Source: Lactarius indigo (taxonomy: Eukaryota > Basidiomycota > Agaricomycetes > Russulales > Russulaceae). From it: a DNA stretch of 64,000 nucleotides. How positions within the stretch are numbered: position 1 is the stretch's first letter; each line of letters opens with the position of its first letter. Positions 10,576 to 23,354 of this stretch are shown one piece after another. The notes beneath the pieces were generated by a model that ran no database searches, was not told the origin of the DNA, and was given only the letters and a program-made list of their open reading frames with translations. Both the position numbers and the translations under genes were made by a program. The stretch lies in assembly GCA_025766275.1 (NCBI GenBank), contig JAFKAC010000035.1, positions 372,001-436,000 on the forward strand. Reading direction: 5' to 3'.

Positions 10576-12641
10576 GTGGCCGTAACAACAAGAGACCAGT
10601 GGACGAACTTCCGTCCATATTCGCTCCCAAGAAGAGGAGAACGTAACGTCCCCACACGCTTTCTACAAGCCGCTAGTTGGAGGGAAAGACAAGAAGAAAC
10701 CGGATATTTTGTGGAGTTCAACGGACCTAGTAGGTTCCGACCAGTTGAGTTCAACTTCGACCACTTGTGTTGGACGGAGGTTACGTGGAATCCCATAGAG
10801 TCCCAGTGGGACGTCATACGACCAGCAGGACCTAGATACCAGTGCGATATCGACGCCCGAGAACTCAACAGCCGAGCAGACTGGGGCCCCATCGACGGGC
10901 AAGTGCGAGAACACTCTACTGGAGAAGTGATATCAGAAGAAGAGGAACAAAGCCAAGATGAGAGTGAAGGACGAGAGCCAAATCAAACAGAAACTAGCGG
11001 AGGAGCAATACAAGATCTCCTCATCGAACGAGCTGAGTCCGCACACATTACCGAACCAGAGCCAATTCACATCCGATCACCAGCCATTATGGCGACAATA
11101 ACAAGAGCAATGGAAGAGGTTGCGATTGAAGAAGCGCGCGCAATACGAGAAGAAGCACGAGAAATCCTCATGCCCATTAACCCTGAAACAGGAGTATGAA
11201 TGACCGCAGACGACGCAGCCATCTTCCGAGCAATAGGGTCAGATCGAGGAGACCCCCCATCCGGACGACAACCCGCACTAGACCTCCCACCGGGAATGGG
11301 AGGACCGGGCGAAGACCCGCCACCGCCACCCAGGGGGGGTATCCTGTTTGATCTACGAAGAACCGAACCACCAAGAATGCCACCCACGGGACCGCCAGGA
11401 GGTGGAGGAAGCGATGACGGAGGAGGAGGAGGTGGTAGAGATGCCAGAGGAGGAGGACATCATAACGAAAAACTAACCGGCGAGCCACCTTCCATTTTTG
11501 ACGGAGACAGACTCAAAGTAGACCAATTCCTAACGCAGTGGCATGTCTATTGGGGCATGAATTTGGACGCCCCTATCATGCGCAACGACTACAGAAGATG
11601 CCTTCTGTTTCTTTCCTACATCAAAGGCGGAGCGGTCAGCGAATGGGTTCTATCCTTCCTGAACTGGCTCAACAGGCAGATACAACGGGGATAAGTCCCT
11701 ACACTCGCGACCTATGGAACGCCGTAGCCGATGGATTCAGCCAGAGGTTCGAAAACACGCTAGAAAGGGAACAAGCCCAAGCCATACTACGGAAAGGTTA
11801 CAAAATGACGGGAGAAGACATTGACAAGTACGTCAATGACTTTGAACAGCTCGCACGGAAAGCTCACTATCGCCTCAATGAACCCCAAACCATCGACCTC
11901 TTTACGTCGGGCCTACCCAAGGAACTGTTCAAGAACGCGTTCCAGTTCGACGACCCTGTCACGTTCGACGATTGGAAAAGGGCCGTCCTCAAGCGGCAGA
12001 AGAACTATATCCACCTCAAGGCGCGACTCAATGAATACAAAAATACGACGACGCAACCAAAGAAGCAAGGCGGCAATGCGGGATGGACACTCCCGCAGAA
12101 CCTGCCACAAACTAACCCGTGGGTGATGGACACCTCGGCTGACCGTGCAAAGGTGAGGCTCGTGGGGTCCGAAGACATCGATTTCAACAAACTGCCACAC
12201 CGCGACTGGCCTACACCACCGTTCTCGCCGAGAGGAGGACCGGGAGCTAGAGGACGAGGGAGAGGAGGATCTCGAAGGGACTTAAGGAATGTCCTTTGCT
12301 ACAACTGTCACGCTCCCGGCCACCTCTCATGAAATTGCCCATATCCGCGTGCGCAGCAACAGTGGCAGGCTGCCCCATCCAGTAGCCGCATGACCGAAAC
12401 TACGGGATATCCTCAAGGACCCGTCTCACAATACGCACCGTCGCAGTACGCGCCGTCGCTGCCCGGGTATATGTCGCCGGCACCAAGCGTAACGCCCGCA
12501 CCCCAAATCAACGCGGCAAGCACGAAAACAGCGGGAGAACAGGCCAAAGAATGGCTCACGCAGGTGGCCAACAGTACGGATGAAGTAAAAGATCTCATAC
12601 TTCAAGATCTATGGGGAAAGGAGGGTTTTCGGGACGCCTAA
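10576..12641 (+). pseudogene. T3 gag (broken)
   Basis: Same plan as the intact T10 Gag: N-terminal domain, Gly-rich linker, capsid-like region and knuckle CYNCHAPGHLSXNC. Lesions: TGA at 11197-11199 (ETGV-stop-MTADD), a one-base deletion at about 11685 in the IQRGIS codons, and TGA at 12330-12332 inside the knuckle, replacing its Arg. Start codon is GTG at 10576 in ACC-GTG-G context with no ATG upstream in the leader. Overlaps pol by 31 nt with GGGTTTT at 12623-12629. Confidence 0.9.
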
Positions 12642-15600
12642 ACCCGTCAGTCTGGGTGAGGGCTCTTCAATGTAATTCTGTAATTGTGACAACACACTAC
12701 CGATCTATGCGAATTCCAGTAACTGTCCGTACGAATTACCAAACGACTGAAACAAATGCGCTAGTCGACTCTGGCGCAACCGACAACTTCATCCGACCCA
12801 GCTTGGCAAAACGAGCTGGCATCCAGACACAGCCGCTGAGTACGCCTCGCAAGATATGGAATATAGACAACACGGAAAATAAAGCTGGGTTAATCACTCA
12901 TTATGTTAACCTAGAGGTGCAAACACGGGGACAGATAAAGCAAATGACTTTCCTGGTCACCGACCTTGGAAGCAAAGACATGGTGCTAGGCTATCCATGG
13001 TTAAGCGCATTCGAACCAATGATCAGCTGGGCCACTGCCACCATACACCCCGACATGCAGCCAATAATATTAGCAACCACCGAAGCACTGCTATCAATGA
13101 CGACCATTCGAGCCCTCATTGTGGCTGAAAAGGAAGACATTGTGCGGGAACTGGAGGAAGAAACGTTCGCTAGAGCCACCACCTCAACAGAGCTGGCCAT
13201 ACAGAGAAAACAACAACAAACGGCAGCAGTGCTCCCCCAGGAATACGCAATGTTCACCAGACTTTTCAACGAGCAAGCCTCGCACCGCTTCCCCCCGGCA
13301 AGGCTGTGGGATCATGCAATAGACTTCAAACCATCCGCGCCGGCCGCCATCGACTGCAAGATCTACCCTATGACCCAAAAAGAAGGAGGGCGAACTCAAA
13401 GAGTTTCTGGAGGAGAAACTGAAGCAAGGGTATTTGCGCCCCTCTATCTCTCCGTACGCATCCTCCTTCTTCTTATTAAAAAGAAGGACGGAAAACTATG
13501 CCCGGTACAGGACTACCGGGTCATCAAATCCCACACCATTCGGAATCAATACCCGCTACCGTTAATACAAGACCTCATCCTTGACCTCAGCAATGCCCAC
13601 ATCTATACAAAACTCGACATCCGATGGGGCTACAACAACATACGTATTCGTGAAGGCGACCAGGAAAAGGCAGCGTTCAAAACTAAATTCGGCCTCTTCG
13701 AACCCACGGTCATGTTCTTCGGGCTCACTAACTCCCCGCCACCTTCCAAGCCATGATGAACCACATCTATCGCGACACCATAGCAAAGCACGAACGACTG
13801 GGCACTACCATACGCGTCTACATGGACGATATTGGTATCGCTACTCACTTTGATCACGATCTAGCGGCCCATATAGACGCCGTCCGCGATGTTTTGCGCG
13901 TTGTGGAGGAACACGACCTCTACTTCAAACTCGAGAAGTGCCTGTTCCATCAACCGCGGATGGATTACCTGGGGGTAATCCTTGAAAGGGGGGTGACCCG
14001 AATGGACCCTGTAAAAGTTCAAGGAATCAAGGACTGGCCAACACCAACAAAAGTCAAAGACGTCCGTTCTTTCCTCGGCTTCTGTAACTTTTACAGACTC
14101 TTTATCCTGCGGTTTCGCAACTCACTGCTAAGCCACTCACCTAAACTAACACGGAAGGACGAAGAATGGCGGTGGACTGAAGAAGAAGAAAAGGCGTTTA
14201 ACACCCTAAAACGACTCGTGACGGAGGAACCGGTGCTAGCACACCCCATCCTTCAAGATCCATTCGAATTGGAAGTAGACGCTTCGGGCTATGCGGTGGG
14301 AGCTGTATTACTGCAAAAGAAATCTGACGGCAAGCGACATCCCATAGGTTACTACTCGGCGACACTTTCCGAAGCCGAAAGGAACTACGACATCTACGAC
14401 CTAGAGCTGCTCGCGATAGTTAAGGCCCTACGGAACTGGCGACCACTTCTCGCAGGTGCCCCCCACAAGATTAAGATCTATTCGGACCATCTAAACCTAC
14501 AGTACTGGAAGTCACCACAGAAGATCAGCAGGCGAGTCGCCAGGGAAGTACTCGAACTTTCTGAATACGACTTCGAGATTCATCACATTAAGGGAAAGAA
14601 CAACGGGCGGGCAGATGCACTGTCAAGACGACCGGATTACGACCAAGGCGTCGAGGACAACAGCGAAGTAGTGGTCCTGCCCCCGAAATCTTTGTACGAA
14701 CCCTTAACACCGCGCGCACCTTCATCGCCAACCCAAATCTACTACAACCACGCCACCAACAAGACGAAGAGGTGATCAAGATATGGATCGACCCTCATCG
14801 CCTTAAGAAAATACAAGGAGAATGGTACAAGGACGGCAGGTTCGTAATCACAGGGCCAGCGTCGACTCAACGAGTACTAATACACGACCATCACGACTTG
14901 CCAATACATGGCCATCCGGGAATTGCGAAAACTCAACGCATCCTGGAGAGACACTACTGGTGGCCGCGACTCTGAAGAGACGTATATGAATACGTGCAAG
15001 GCTGCGCAGAATGCCAAAGGAATAAAGTCAACACGAGGCCCATACGAGCCGCGCTGCATCCCATCACACCAATACTGGAAGCCATGCCGTTCCACACGGT
15101 GGCAATGGACTTCATCACCAAACTCCCCGTTTCCAAGGGGTATGACAGCATACTAACTGTCACAGACCACGACTGCAGCAAGGCCTCAATCTTTATCCCA
15201 TGCCGAGAAGAAATCACCACAGAAGAAACGGCGACTCTGTATGTCGCCCAGGTGTTCAAACGCTTCGGATTGCCGCGCAAGATAATAAGCGACCGCGACC
15301 CATGCTTCACATCCAAGTTTACCAGAGAAGTATGCCGCATCCTGGGGATTCAACAGAATATATCAACCGCATATCACCCACGTACTGATGGACAGTCCGA
15401 GCGAACTAACCAGTGGCTGGAACAGTACCTACACTTCTGGGTAAATGAGCGGCAAGACAACTGGGAAGCTTACCTACCAATCGCCGAATTTGCACACAAC
15501 AACTGGCCACATGAACACACTAAAGAGTCGCCGTTCCAACTTCTGATGGGGTATAACCCACAAGCGGACTGGACGGATAAGCCATCTCCCCATTCCCCTC

Positions 15601-17352
15601 GCAACCGCGCGACTGACACAGCTAAAAGAAGCTAGAGACGACGCCCAACGCCTTATAAAGAAGGTGCAAGAGTCATGGGTGCGCAACAAAGATACGCCCA
15701 AGTTCAGCATCAACGACCTCGTATGGCTCGAGGGCAAACATCTCCGCACCAATCAGCCTACAGCGAAATTAGCGGCGCGACGCCACGGACCCTTTCGGGT
15801 GGTACAGGTGATGTCCCCTTACAACTATCGATTGGAACTTCCCACGCAGTGGAGCATCCATCCAGTGTTTCACATCGATCTTCTCACACCGTACAAGCAA
15901 ACTTCCTTGCACGGAGAAAACTTCACACGACCACCGCCCGAACTGATAGATGGAGAGGAGGAATATGAAGTCGAGGCCATTCTAGACACTCGGCATTTCG
16001 GCAGAGGAAGATGCCTTCAATACTTGATCAAATGGAAGGGGTACCCAGACTCGGAGAACCAGTGGGTCAACAAAGACGACGTCTTTGCGCCGGAAGCACT
16101 TCGCCTGTATCAGGAAGCGCAAACCCACGGTAGAAGAGATAAAGTGGGAGTCGCTCGGACAGAGGACAGTCATCCCCTCTTCCTTCGCTCAGCCATTACT
16201 CTCATGCCCACTTCCCCACTACGACATGTCACACAGGCACAACTCCTCGACTCCCTCGCAGAAGACGCCCGCGCCCTCTTGGCGGAGGACAGTGACACCG
16301 AAGTTCCCAACACTCAGCTCACGCCATGGACACCTCTTACACCAGCAGAGGGGCCCATCACCGCACAAGAATGGATCAACGTCGTCACCAGATTCCCAGA
16401 CCCGACGACCACCCCTGACGACGACCGAGCCGTCGTCCACGTCTTCCGAAACGATCGCGGCGAGTGTGAACCCATCACCGCTATCCCCCCAAGCGACGAC
16501 CTCATCAGCGTTCGCGGAGTTTTCCCGAGCAACGACCAGCGTTCAAGCGCTGATGGAATACGAGTTGGAGGGCTGGAAGAGGGTAGCGGCAGCATGGCAG
16601 AAGGAGCAGCTGGACTCAGCAGCGGCCCGACTGAGGGAGATGCGCGAGCGACGGCAGCGATGGCGGCAGCTGAGGCTGGCCATGACGACAAAGATTATTA
16701 CCCGGCGAGACACACCTTCCTTCGAACGAAACGCGACCCTGATAATCCCCTCATCACGCCCTGGCTCGTCTACTCCGACGGGTCCCCCATGTATCGAGGA
16801 CGTGTGCGCGTGCCTGGTGCCGCCGATCACCGTCCGTTCACCGCCGCCGAGGACCCCACGCATGTCATTGCGCCTGAAGGGTTCCGGGCGAACCGACGAC
16901 CCCATCACATTCGATACCCCATCACCAGGCCAGACGGAGTAGAAAGAGACGCGTCGCACGTCCAGATCATCGGAGGGGCAGACCCCCTCATATTAGGAGT
17001 TATACCGGGCTCACCACACGTCTATGGTAAGCCCCTTTACGCAGAACCTCACGTATCCGCGGCGCTCCGCCCCACGTATCCGCACGAGGACCTCGTCGTC
17101 TTCGAGGCAGACAAGATCACCAACCGCGCGCTCAATCACATCAATGACGAGTCGCTCACCGCGGAGGTTATGCGCTTCCGTGCGGCCAGCTACGAGCTGG
17201 ATCGACTTCGGGTGAGGGTGAGTCAACTCCGCGCAATGATCGAGTGCGCACAAGACGATCGGCGCAACGCGATCTACCGCTTGGAGCGCGCCACCGCGTT
17301 AGAGCGCATTGCCGATGAACAGCGCGATTGGCCAGCCCGCGACTTTCGGTGA
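12611..17352 (+). pseudogene. T3 pol (broken)
   Basis: Protease LVDSGATDNF, RT YMDDIG, RNase H VDASGY, integrase HHCC and D,D,E motifs, chromodomain (EYEVEAILDTRHFG...LIKWKGYPDSENQW) and the C-terminal extension ending WPARDFR-stop are all recognisable. Single-base indels near 13385, 13475, 13735, 14690 and 15590 and a TGA at 14973-14975 (RL-stop-RDV) prevent translation. The overlapping +1-frame ORF (16226-16942) remains open in this copy. Confidence 0.9.
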
Positions 17353-17383
17353 GCCAGGGGTCTCACGCTAGAAGAGGAGGTGA

Positions 17384-17891
17384 TGTTACGTTTCGACCCA
17401 TACCCTTACTGTACCGGTTGCAACTACAGCGGTAAGGTAGATTAGTTGCGGACTTACGATAGGCGATTACGAGTACGATAGGAGATTGCGCGCTGATTGC
17501 TGACTGAGGACTATGCCCCTAATACTAGTAGTAGTAGTATTAGGGTTCGAGCTACTTACGCGATACGTTGGATGCTACATTACCGTGACTCATAGCAGCG
17601 CTTGAAAGCCTGCTCGACTTGTATTTAACCTGTCTTGTGAAGACCAAGATACGCCATCTTGGTCTTCTTGAATCGTCACTTGTTTCTTCTCCCTTTCTCT
17701 CTTTCTATCTCTCTCCCTTCCACCGCCTCTTTCTAAGTAGTGCACCTTCGAGTGTTCATCATTACCTACACTTGGACCTTCGTGTCTTCAAGACATTTGT
17801 CACGCCTGGACCTCCATGTCTTCAGAGCATCCACTAAGTTGTTACCGCCTCTATAGAGCTCAAGTCGAGCTAACGTCGTGACGACGTTACA
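17384..17891 (+). repeat. T3 3' LTR (508 bp)
   Basis: Preceded by the polypurine run GAAGAGGAGGTGA. Same ends and motifs as the 5' LTR, about 97% alike by eye; several differences are at CpG (CTACGG/CTACAG, GGACGC/GGATGC, ATCCGC/ATCCAC). Joined directly to T4 RT at 17892. Confidence 0.95.
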
Positions 17892-20800
17892 CCGCTGACC
17901 ACATCGCGGCGGTCACAGATGTCCTTCGCGTGGCCCAAGAACACGATTTGTACTTCAAGCTTGAGAAATGCCTCTTTCACCAACCTCAGATGGATTACCT
18001 GGGGGTAATCCTTGAAAAGGGGGTAACTCGCATGGATCCAGTAAAAGTTCAGGGTATTAAGGATTGGCCAACGCCAACGAAAGTTAGGGACGTACGCTCC
18101 TTCTTGGGCTTCTGCAACTTTTACCGCTTATTTATCCAAGGTTTCGCCACACACGCCCAACCACTAAACTGACTCACAAGAAAGGACACTGAATGGCGGT
18201 GGACAGAGGAAGAAGATTGTGCGTTCAAAACACTCAAACGCCTCGTCACTGAAGAACCGGTACTGGCACATCCCAACCTGCAGGAGCAATTCGAGCTGGA
18301 GGTCGACGCTTCCGGGTTCGCGGTAGGTGCAGTTCTTCTGCAAAAGAAACATGATGGGTGTAAGCACCCAATAGGATACTACTCTGCAACGCTGAGCGAA
18401 GCAGAACGAAACTACGACATCTACGACTTAGAACTACTTGCCATCGTAAAAGCTCTTCGGCACTGGTGCCCTCTACTCGCAGGATCCCCACACAAGATCA
18501 AAATATTCTCTGATCATTTGAACCTGCAGTACTGGAAAACACCGCAAAAGATTAGTTGAAGGGTAGCCCAGGAAGTACTGGAACTAATGGAATACGACTT
18601 CAAGATCCATCATATCAAAGGAAAGAACAACGGCAGGGCGGATGCGCTATCAAGACGACCGGATTACGACCAGGGGGAAGAAGACAATCAAGGTGTGGTT
18701 GTCTTACCTCCAGAGGTATTCATACGAGCCACTAATGTCACGCATACACTGGAAATACATCCCATGATGCAACAACTGAGGCGACGACAAGACCCCACCA
18801 TAATCAAGACCTGGGTCAACGCCCATCGTCTCAAGAAGATAGAAGGAGAATGGTACAAGGATGGACGACTGGTGGTCACGGGGCCTATGACAACCTACCG
18901 GGCCATCATACAAGACCATCATGATCCGCCGATACATGGACACCCTGGGATAAGCAGAACACAATGAATCGTAGAATGCCACCACTGGTGGCCGAGTATC
19001 CACCGGGATGTGTATGAGTATGTCACAGGATGCGCTGACTGTCAGAGAAACAAAGTCAACAACAGACCAACCCATGCTCTGTTGCATCCGATCACTGTAG
19101 TTGCGGACGCCCCTCCTTTCCACACCATCGCCCTAGACTTCATCACCAAACTGCCAACCTCACAATCGTACGACAGCATTCTGACCATCACCGACCACGA
19201 CTGCAGCAAGGCATCTATATTTGTCCCGTGTAATGAAGAAATCACGGCAGAAGGTACCGCCATTCTGTACGTCAATCATGTGTTCAGATGATTCGGGCTA
19301 CCACGCAAAATTATCAGCAACCGCGACCCTCGGTTTACCTCCAAATTCACACGAGAAGTATGCCACATACTAGGCATCCAGCAGAACATCTCCACGGCCT
19401 ATCACCCACGCACCGACAGACAGTCTGAGCGAACCAATCAGTGGCTTGAACAATATCTACGCTTCTGGGCTAATGAGCGTCAAGATAACTGGGCGGAGTA
19501 TCTCCCCATAGCAGAATTCACTCACAACAATTGGCCCCACGAACATACAAAACAGTCACTGTTCATGCTCCTAATGGGGTACAACCCGACGGCTGATTGG
19601 ACGGATAAGCCATCCCCAATTCCAAATGTGATCACCAGACTAACACAGCTAAAGGAAGTGCGCCAATTGGCCCAGGACCTTATCAAAAAGGCACAAGATA
19701 GCTGGGTCCAACATAGAGATACCCCACGCTATCAAGTCGGTGACCACGTGTGGCTGGAAGGGAAGCATCTACGAACCAATCAACCCACGGCAAAATTGGC
19801 GGCGCGACGCCACGGACCGTTTAGAGTGATTCAGGTGATGTCGCCATACAACTATCGCCTTGAACTTCCCACACAGTGGAGCATTCATCCAGTGTTCCAC
19901 ATCGATCTTCTCATGCCATACAAGAATACAACCTTTCACGGCGAAAACTTCCCACGTCCGCCACCGGACCTTGTAGAAGGCGAAGAGGAATACGAAGTTG
20001 AGGCTATTGTGGACTCCCAGCATTTCGGCAGAAGAAAGAAATTGCAATATCTGGTCAAGTGGAAGGGCTACCCAGACTTGGAGAATCAGTGGGTCAAAAA
20101 GGACGACGTGTTCGCCCCAGAAGCGATAAAAGAGTATCAAACGGACCGAACAGCCGTGAGGCACCTTAAAAGTCAGCACAAGGATGATCAAGGAGAGTAT
20201 CACTCCCACATCCGATCCTCTCATACTTTCATGCCCACTTCCCCTCTCAGACATGTCACCACGGCGATCCTCCTCGACCAAGTCACACAAGACGCCGCCA
20301 ACCTCATCGAAGACGACGAAGAAACCGTGGTTCAACAGGTCCAGCTCACTCCGTACACACCTGCAAACATGCGAACGGGGCATATCACCGCTCAAGAGTG
20401 GGCTAATGTCCTACAGAGGTTCCCCAACCCAACTCACCAGCCCGACGACGAGCAGCAGCATGCCGTCCCTCACATCTTCCAAGACGATGATGGCAATCGG
20501 GAACCCGTCGCCATCATTCCCCCAGGTGACAACCTCATCAGCACGCAGGGAATTCTCCCTGCTGACCGACCCCTCGAAGACCCAACAGGAGTTAGAAGCA
20601 GCGGAGGATTGGCGGAGAGTGGCGAAGGAGTGGGCCAACAAACAACTGCGCTTAGTGCAGAGGAGATTGAGCGAGTTGCGGCAGCGCAGGCAGCGCTCCC
20701 TCATGACAAAGCTCACGCTGACGACGAAGATTACTACCCGGTCAGACACCCCCTCCTTTGAACGCACAGCCACCCTACTGATCCCCAAATCACCCCATGG

Positions 20801-21385
20801 CTCATCCACACCGACGGAACCGCCATGTCTCGAGGACGTGTGTGACTGCCTGGCGTCACATTTCACACCCCCATTACGCATGACGACGACCCTGCACAGG
20901 TCCTTGTGCCTGAAGGGTTCAGGGCGAATCGACAGCCCCATTACATTCACTTCCCCATCACCGGACCCAACGGCGTAGAGAGGAACGCCAGTCATGTTCA
21001 GATCGTTGGAGGTGCGAACCCTTTTGTGCTGGGACTCATTCCCGGTTCCCCCCATCTTTACGGCAAACCCCTCTACGCTTTCCCGATGCTATCGGCTACG
21101 GGACGTGCCTTCATCGCCCACGAGGACTTGGTCATCCTCGCCTCCGACAAGATCACGGACCGCGCGCTAAACCGCATTGGGGATGAGTCCCTGACTGCGG
21201 AAGTGACGCGCTATCGGGCAGCTGCATATGAAGAGAGGCTCGCAGCTCGCATTCGCCAACTCCAGGCCATGCGGCTGTCGGCGAGGGATGACAAGAAGGA
21301 CTGCATCTATCGGTTGGAGAGGGCTAATGTCTTCGAGAGGATTAGTGACGAGCAGTCCACTTGGACAGCACGGGACTTTCGGTGA
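17892..21385 (+). pseudogene. T4 pol fragment with six in-frame TGA codons
   Basis: One frame is followed without any indel from 17892 to the stop at 21383-21385. Domains: RT thumb, RNase H VDASGF, integrase finger and core, chromodomain (EYEVEAIVDSQHFG...LVKWKGYPDLENQW), then the extension ending WTARDFR. TGA codons at 18170, 18557, 18965, 19289, 20759 and 20843 all stand where T7-T11 read Arg (CGA or CGC). Such one-sided decay fits deamination of methylated CpG. The +1-frame ORF (ATG 20253, stop ending 20978) is still open. Confidence 0.9.
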
Positions 21386-21415
21386 GTCTGGGGTCTCACG
21401 CTGAAAAGGGGGTGA

Positions 21416-21871
21416 TGTTACGGTCGCGCGCATCGGACCCTTACTGTACCGGTTGTGGCTATGGCAGTAAGGTAGATTAGTCACGGACTCAGGGTTTACG
21501 ATAGGAGTTAGGAGTTGAAGGATGACTCGATCCTAGTACAGGTAGTAGTAGTATTAGGATTGCGCTACTTACGCGACACGTTGGACGCTACATTACTGTG
21601 ACTCATAGCAGCGCTTGAAAGCCTGCTCTTCTTGTATTTAAGATAGCTGCGGAAGACCAAGATACGCCATCTTGGTCTTCTTCAATCGTCACTTTCTTGT
21701 CTTCGCATCTCGAGTCCTCCCTCTACTTCGGGTAGAGTGCCGCAGTTATACTAGTGTCTTCGAACATCTAGAAGTTTGCCTTCGTGCCATACGCCCCAGG
21801 GCGTGATTAGCTAAGTTGCACAAGTTGCCTAAAACGAGCTCAAGTTGAGCTAACATCGTGACGGCGTTACA
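21416..21871 (+). repeat. T4 3' LTR (456 bp)
   Basis: Follows AAAAGGGGGTGA (21404-21415). TGTTACGG...GGCGTTACA. Nearly the same as the T1 LTR in reverse orientation. The right flank AAAAGTTGCAGAAGCC is T5 pol read on the minus strand. Confidence 0.95.
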
Positions 21872-23354
21872 AAAAGTTGCAGAAGCCTAAGAAAGATCTG
21901 ACATCTTTGACCTTCGTTGGTGTCGGCCAGTCTTTGATTCCTTGAACTTTTACAGGGTCCATTTGGGTCACCCCCCTCTCAAGGATTACCCCTAGGTAAT
22001 CCATACGTGGCTGATGGAACAGGCATTTTTCGAGTTTGAAGTAGAGATCGTGTTCTTGCGCGACACGCAAGACGTCCTGCACCGCGGCGATGTGGGCTGT
22101 TAAGTCATGTTCGAAGTGAGTGGCTATCCCAATATCGTCCATGTAAACACGTATCGTGGTGCCCAGACAGTCGTGCTTGGCGATCGTGTCGTGGTAGATG
22201 TGGTTCATCATGGCCTGGAAGGTGGCGGGGGAATTAGTGAGTCCAAAGAACATGACGGTCAGCTCGAAAAGGCTGAATTTGGTCTTGAACACCGCCTTTT
22301 CCTGGTCACTGTCGTGAATCCGTATGTTGTTGTAGCCCCAACGAATGTCGAGTTTTGTATATATGTGGGCGTTGCTGAGGTCAAGGATGAGATCTTGAAT
22401 GAGCGGCAGCGGATATTGATTGCGGATGGTATGTGAATTGATCACCCGGTAGTCCTGTACTGGTTGTAGCTTTCCATCCTTCTTTTTAATGAAGAAAAAG
22501 GAGGACGCGTACGGGGAAATGGAGGGGCATAAATACCCCTGCTTCAGCTTCTCTTCCAGGAATTCTTGAAGCTCGCCCTCTTCTTTCTGTGTCATGGGGT
22601 ATATTTTGCAGTCTATTGTGGTTGGTGCGGACGGTTTGAAATTGATGGCGTGGTCCCATGGCCTTGCCAGGGGAAAACGGTGCGAGGCTTGCTCGTTGAA
22701 TAGTTTGTTAAACATTGCATACTCAGGGGGGAGTACAGCCGCTGCCTGCTGTTGTTTTGCTTGTATGGCCAATTCCGTCGAGGTGGTGGCTCTGGCGAAA
22801 GTCTCTTCTTCTAGGTCTCGTATAATGTCTTCTTTTTCTGCCATAATTAAGGCTCGAATGGTGGTTGGGGAGAGTAATTCTTTGGTAGTGGCCAGTACTA
22901 CCGGTTGCATGTCGGGGTGCATTGTTGCCGTAGCCCAGCTGATGACAGGCTCGAAGGCGCTCAGCCATGGGTAGCCCAGTACCATGTCTTCGCTGCCGAG
23001 GTTGGTAACCAGAAAGGTCATCTTCTTTACCTGTCCTCGTGTTTTCACTTCCAGGTTAACATAATGAGTGATTAACCCAGCTTTGTTCTCGGTGTTATCT
23101 ATGTTCCATATCTTGCGAGGCGTGTCTAATTGCTGTACCGGGACGCCAGCCCGGGTCGCCAGTCGTGGTCGGATGAAGTTGTCGGTTGCTCCAGAGTCAA
23201 CCAATGCGTTGGTTTCAGTCGTTTGGTAATTCATGTGGACGGTCACTGGGATTCACATAGATTGATAGCGCATTGTCACAATTACAGAATTACATTGTAA
23301 AGCCCTCACCCAGACTGACGGGTTCAGGTGTCCCGAAAACCCTCTTTTCCCCAC
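21872..23354 (-). pseudogene. T5 pol, protease and reverse transcriptase fragment
   Basis: Protease LVDSGATDNFIRP, RT with FFFIKKKDGKL, NQYPLPLIQDLI and YMDDIG. A TGA at SM-stop-IPVTV just before protease replaces the CGA found in siblings. The next 459 codons are open until the T4 LTR. The gag-pol slippery site is on the minus strand at 23336-23342 (AAAACCC on plus). Confidence 0.85.

Larger units (their letters stand above)
10048..17891 (+). mobile_element. T3: full-length Ty3/Gypsy chromovirus, decayed, no target duplication
   Basis: 5' LTR, gag, pol, polypurine tract and 3' LTR in order on the plus strand, 7844 bp. The flanks do not match: GCGGG inside T2 gag (minus) on the left, CCGCT inside T4 RT (plus) on the right. 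The two LTRs differ at roughly 14-16 positions of 508 by eye. Coding is broken by at least five single-base indels and three CGA-to-TGA stops. Both flanks are interrupted genes of different elements, so the copy is best read as a recombinant of two insertions. Confidence 0.85.
17892..21871 (+). mobile_element. T4: right-hand part of a Gypsy chromovirus (RT to 3' LTR)
   Basis: Starts abruptly in reverse transcriptase just before the FKLEKCLFHQP segment, runs through RNase H, integrase, chromodomain and extension, and ends with a complete LTR. The 5' LTR, gag and protease are absent from the window. It belongs to the same subfamily as T1 and T7. The bases after its LTR (AAAAG) continue directly into T5 RT, so T4 had inserted into T5. 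Confidence 0.85.

Noticed and set aside
17619..17837. Small ORFs in LTR U5 (MYLTCLVKTKIRHLGLLES type, also 10283, 42049, 57290)
   Set aside because: They start in the TATA/hairpin region and differ between LTR families through indels. No protein-level conservation; LTR sequence explains them.
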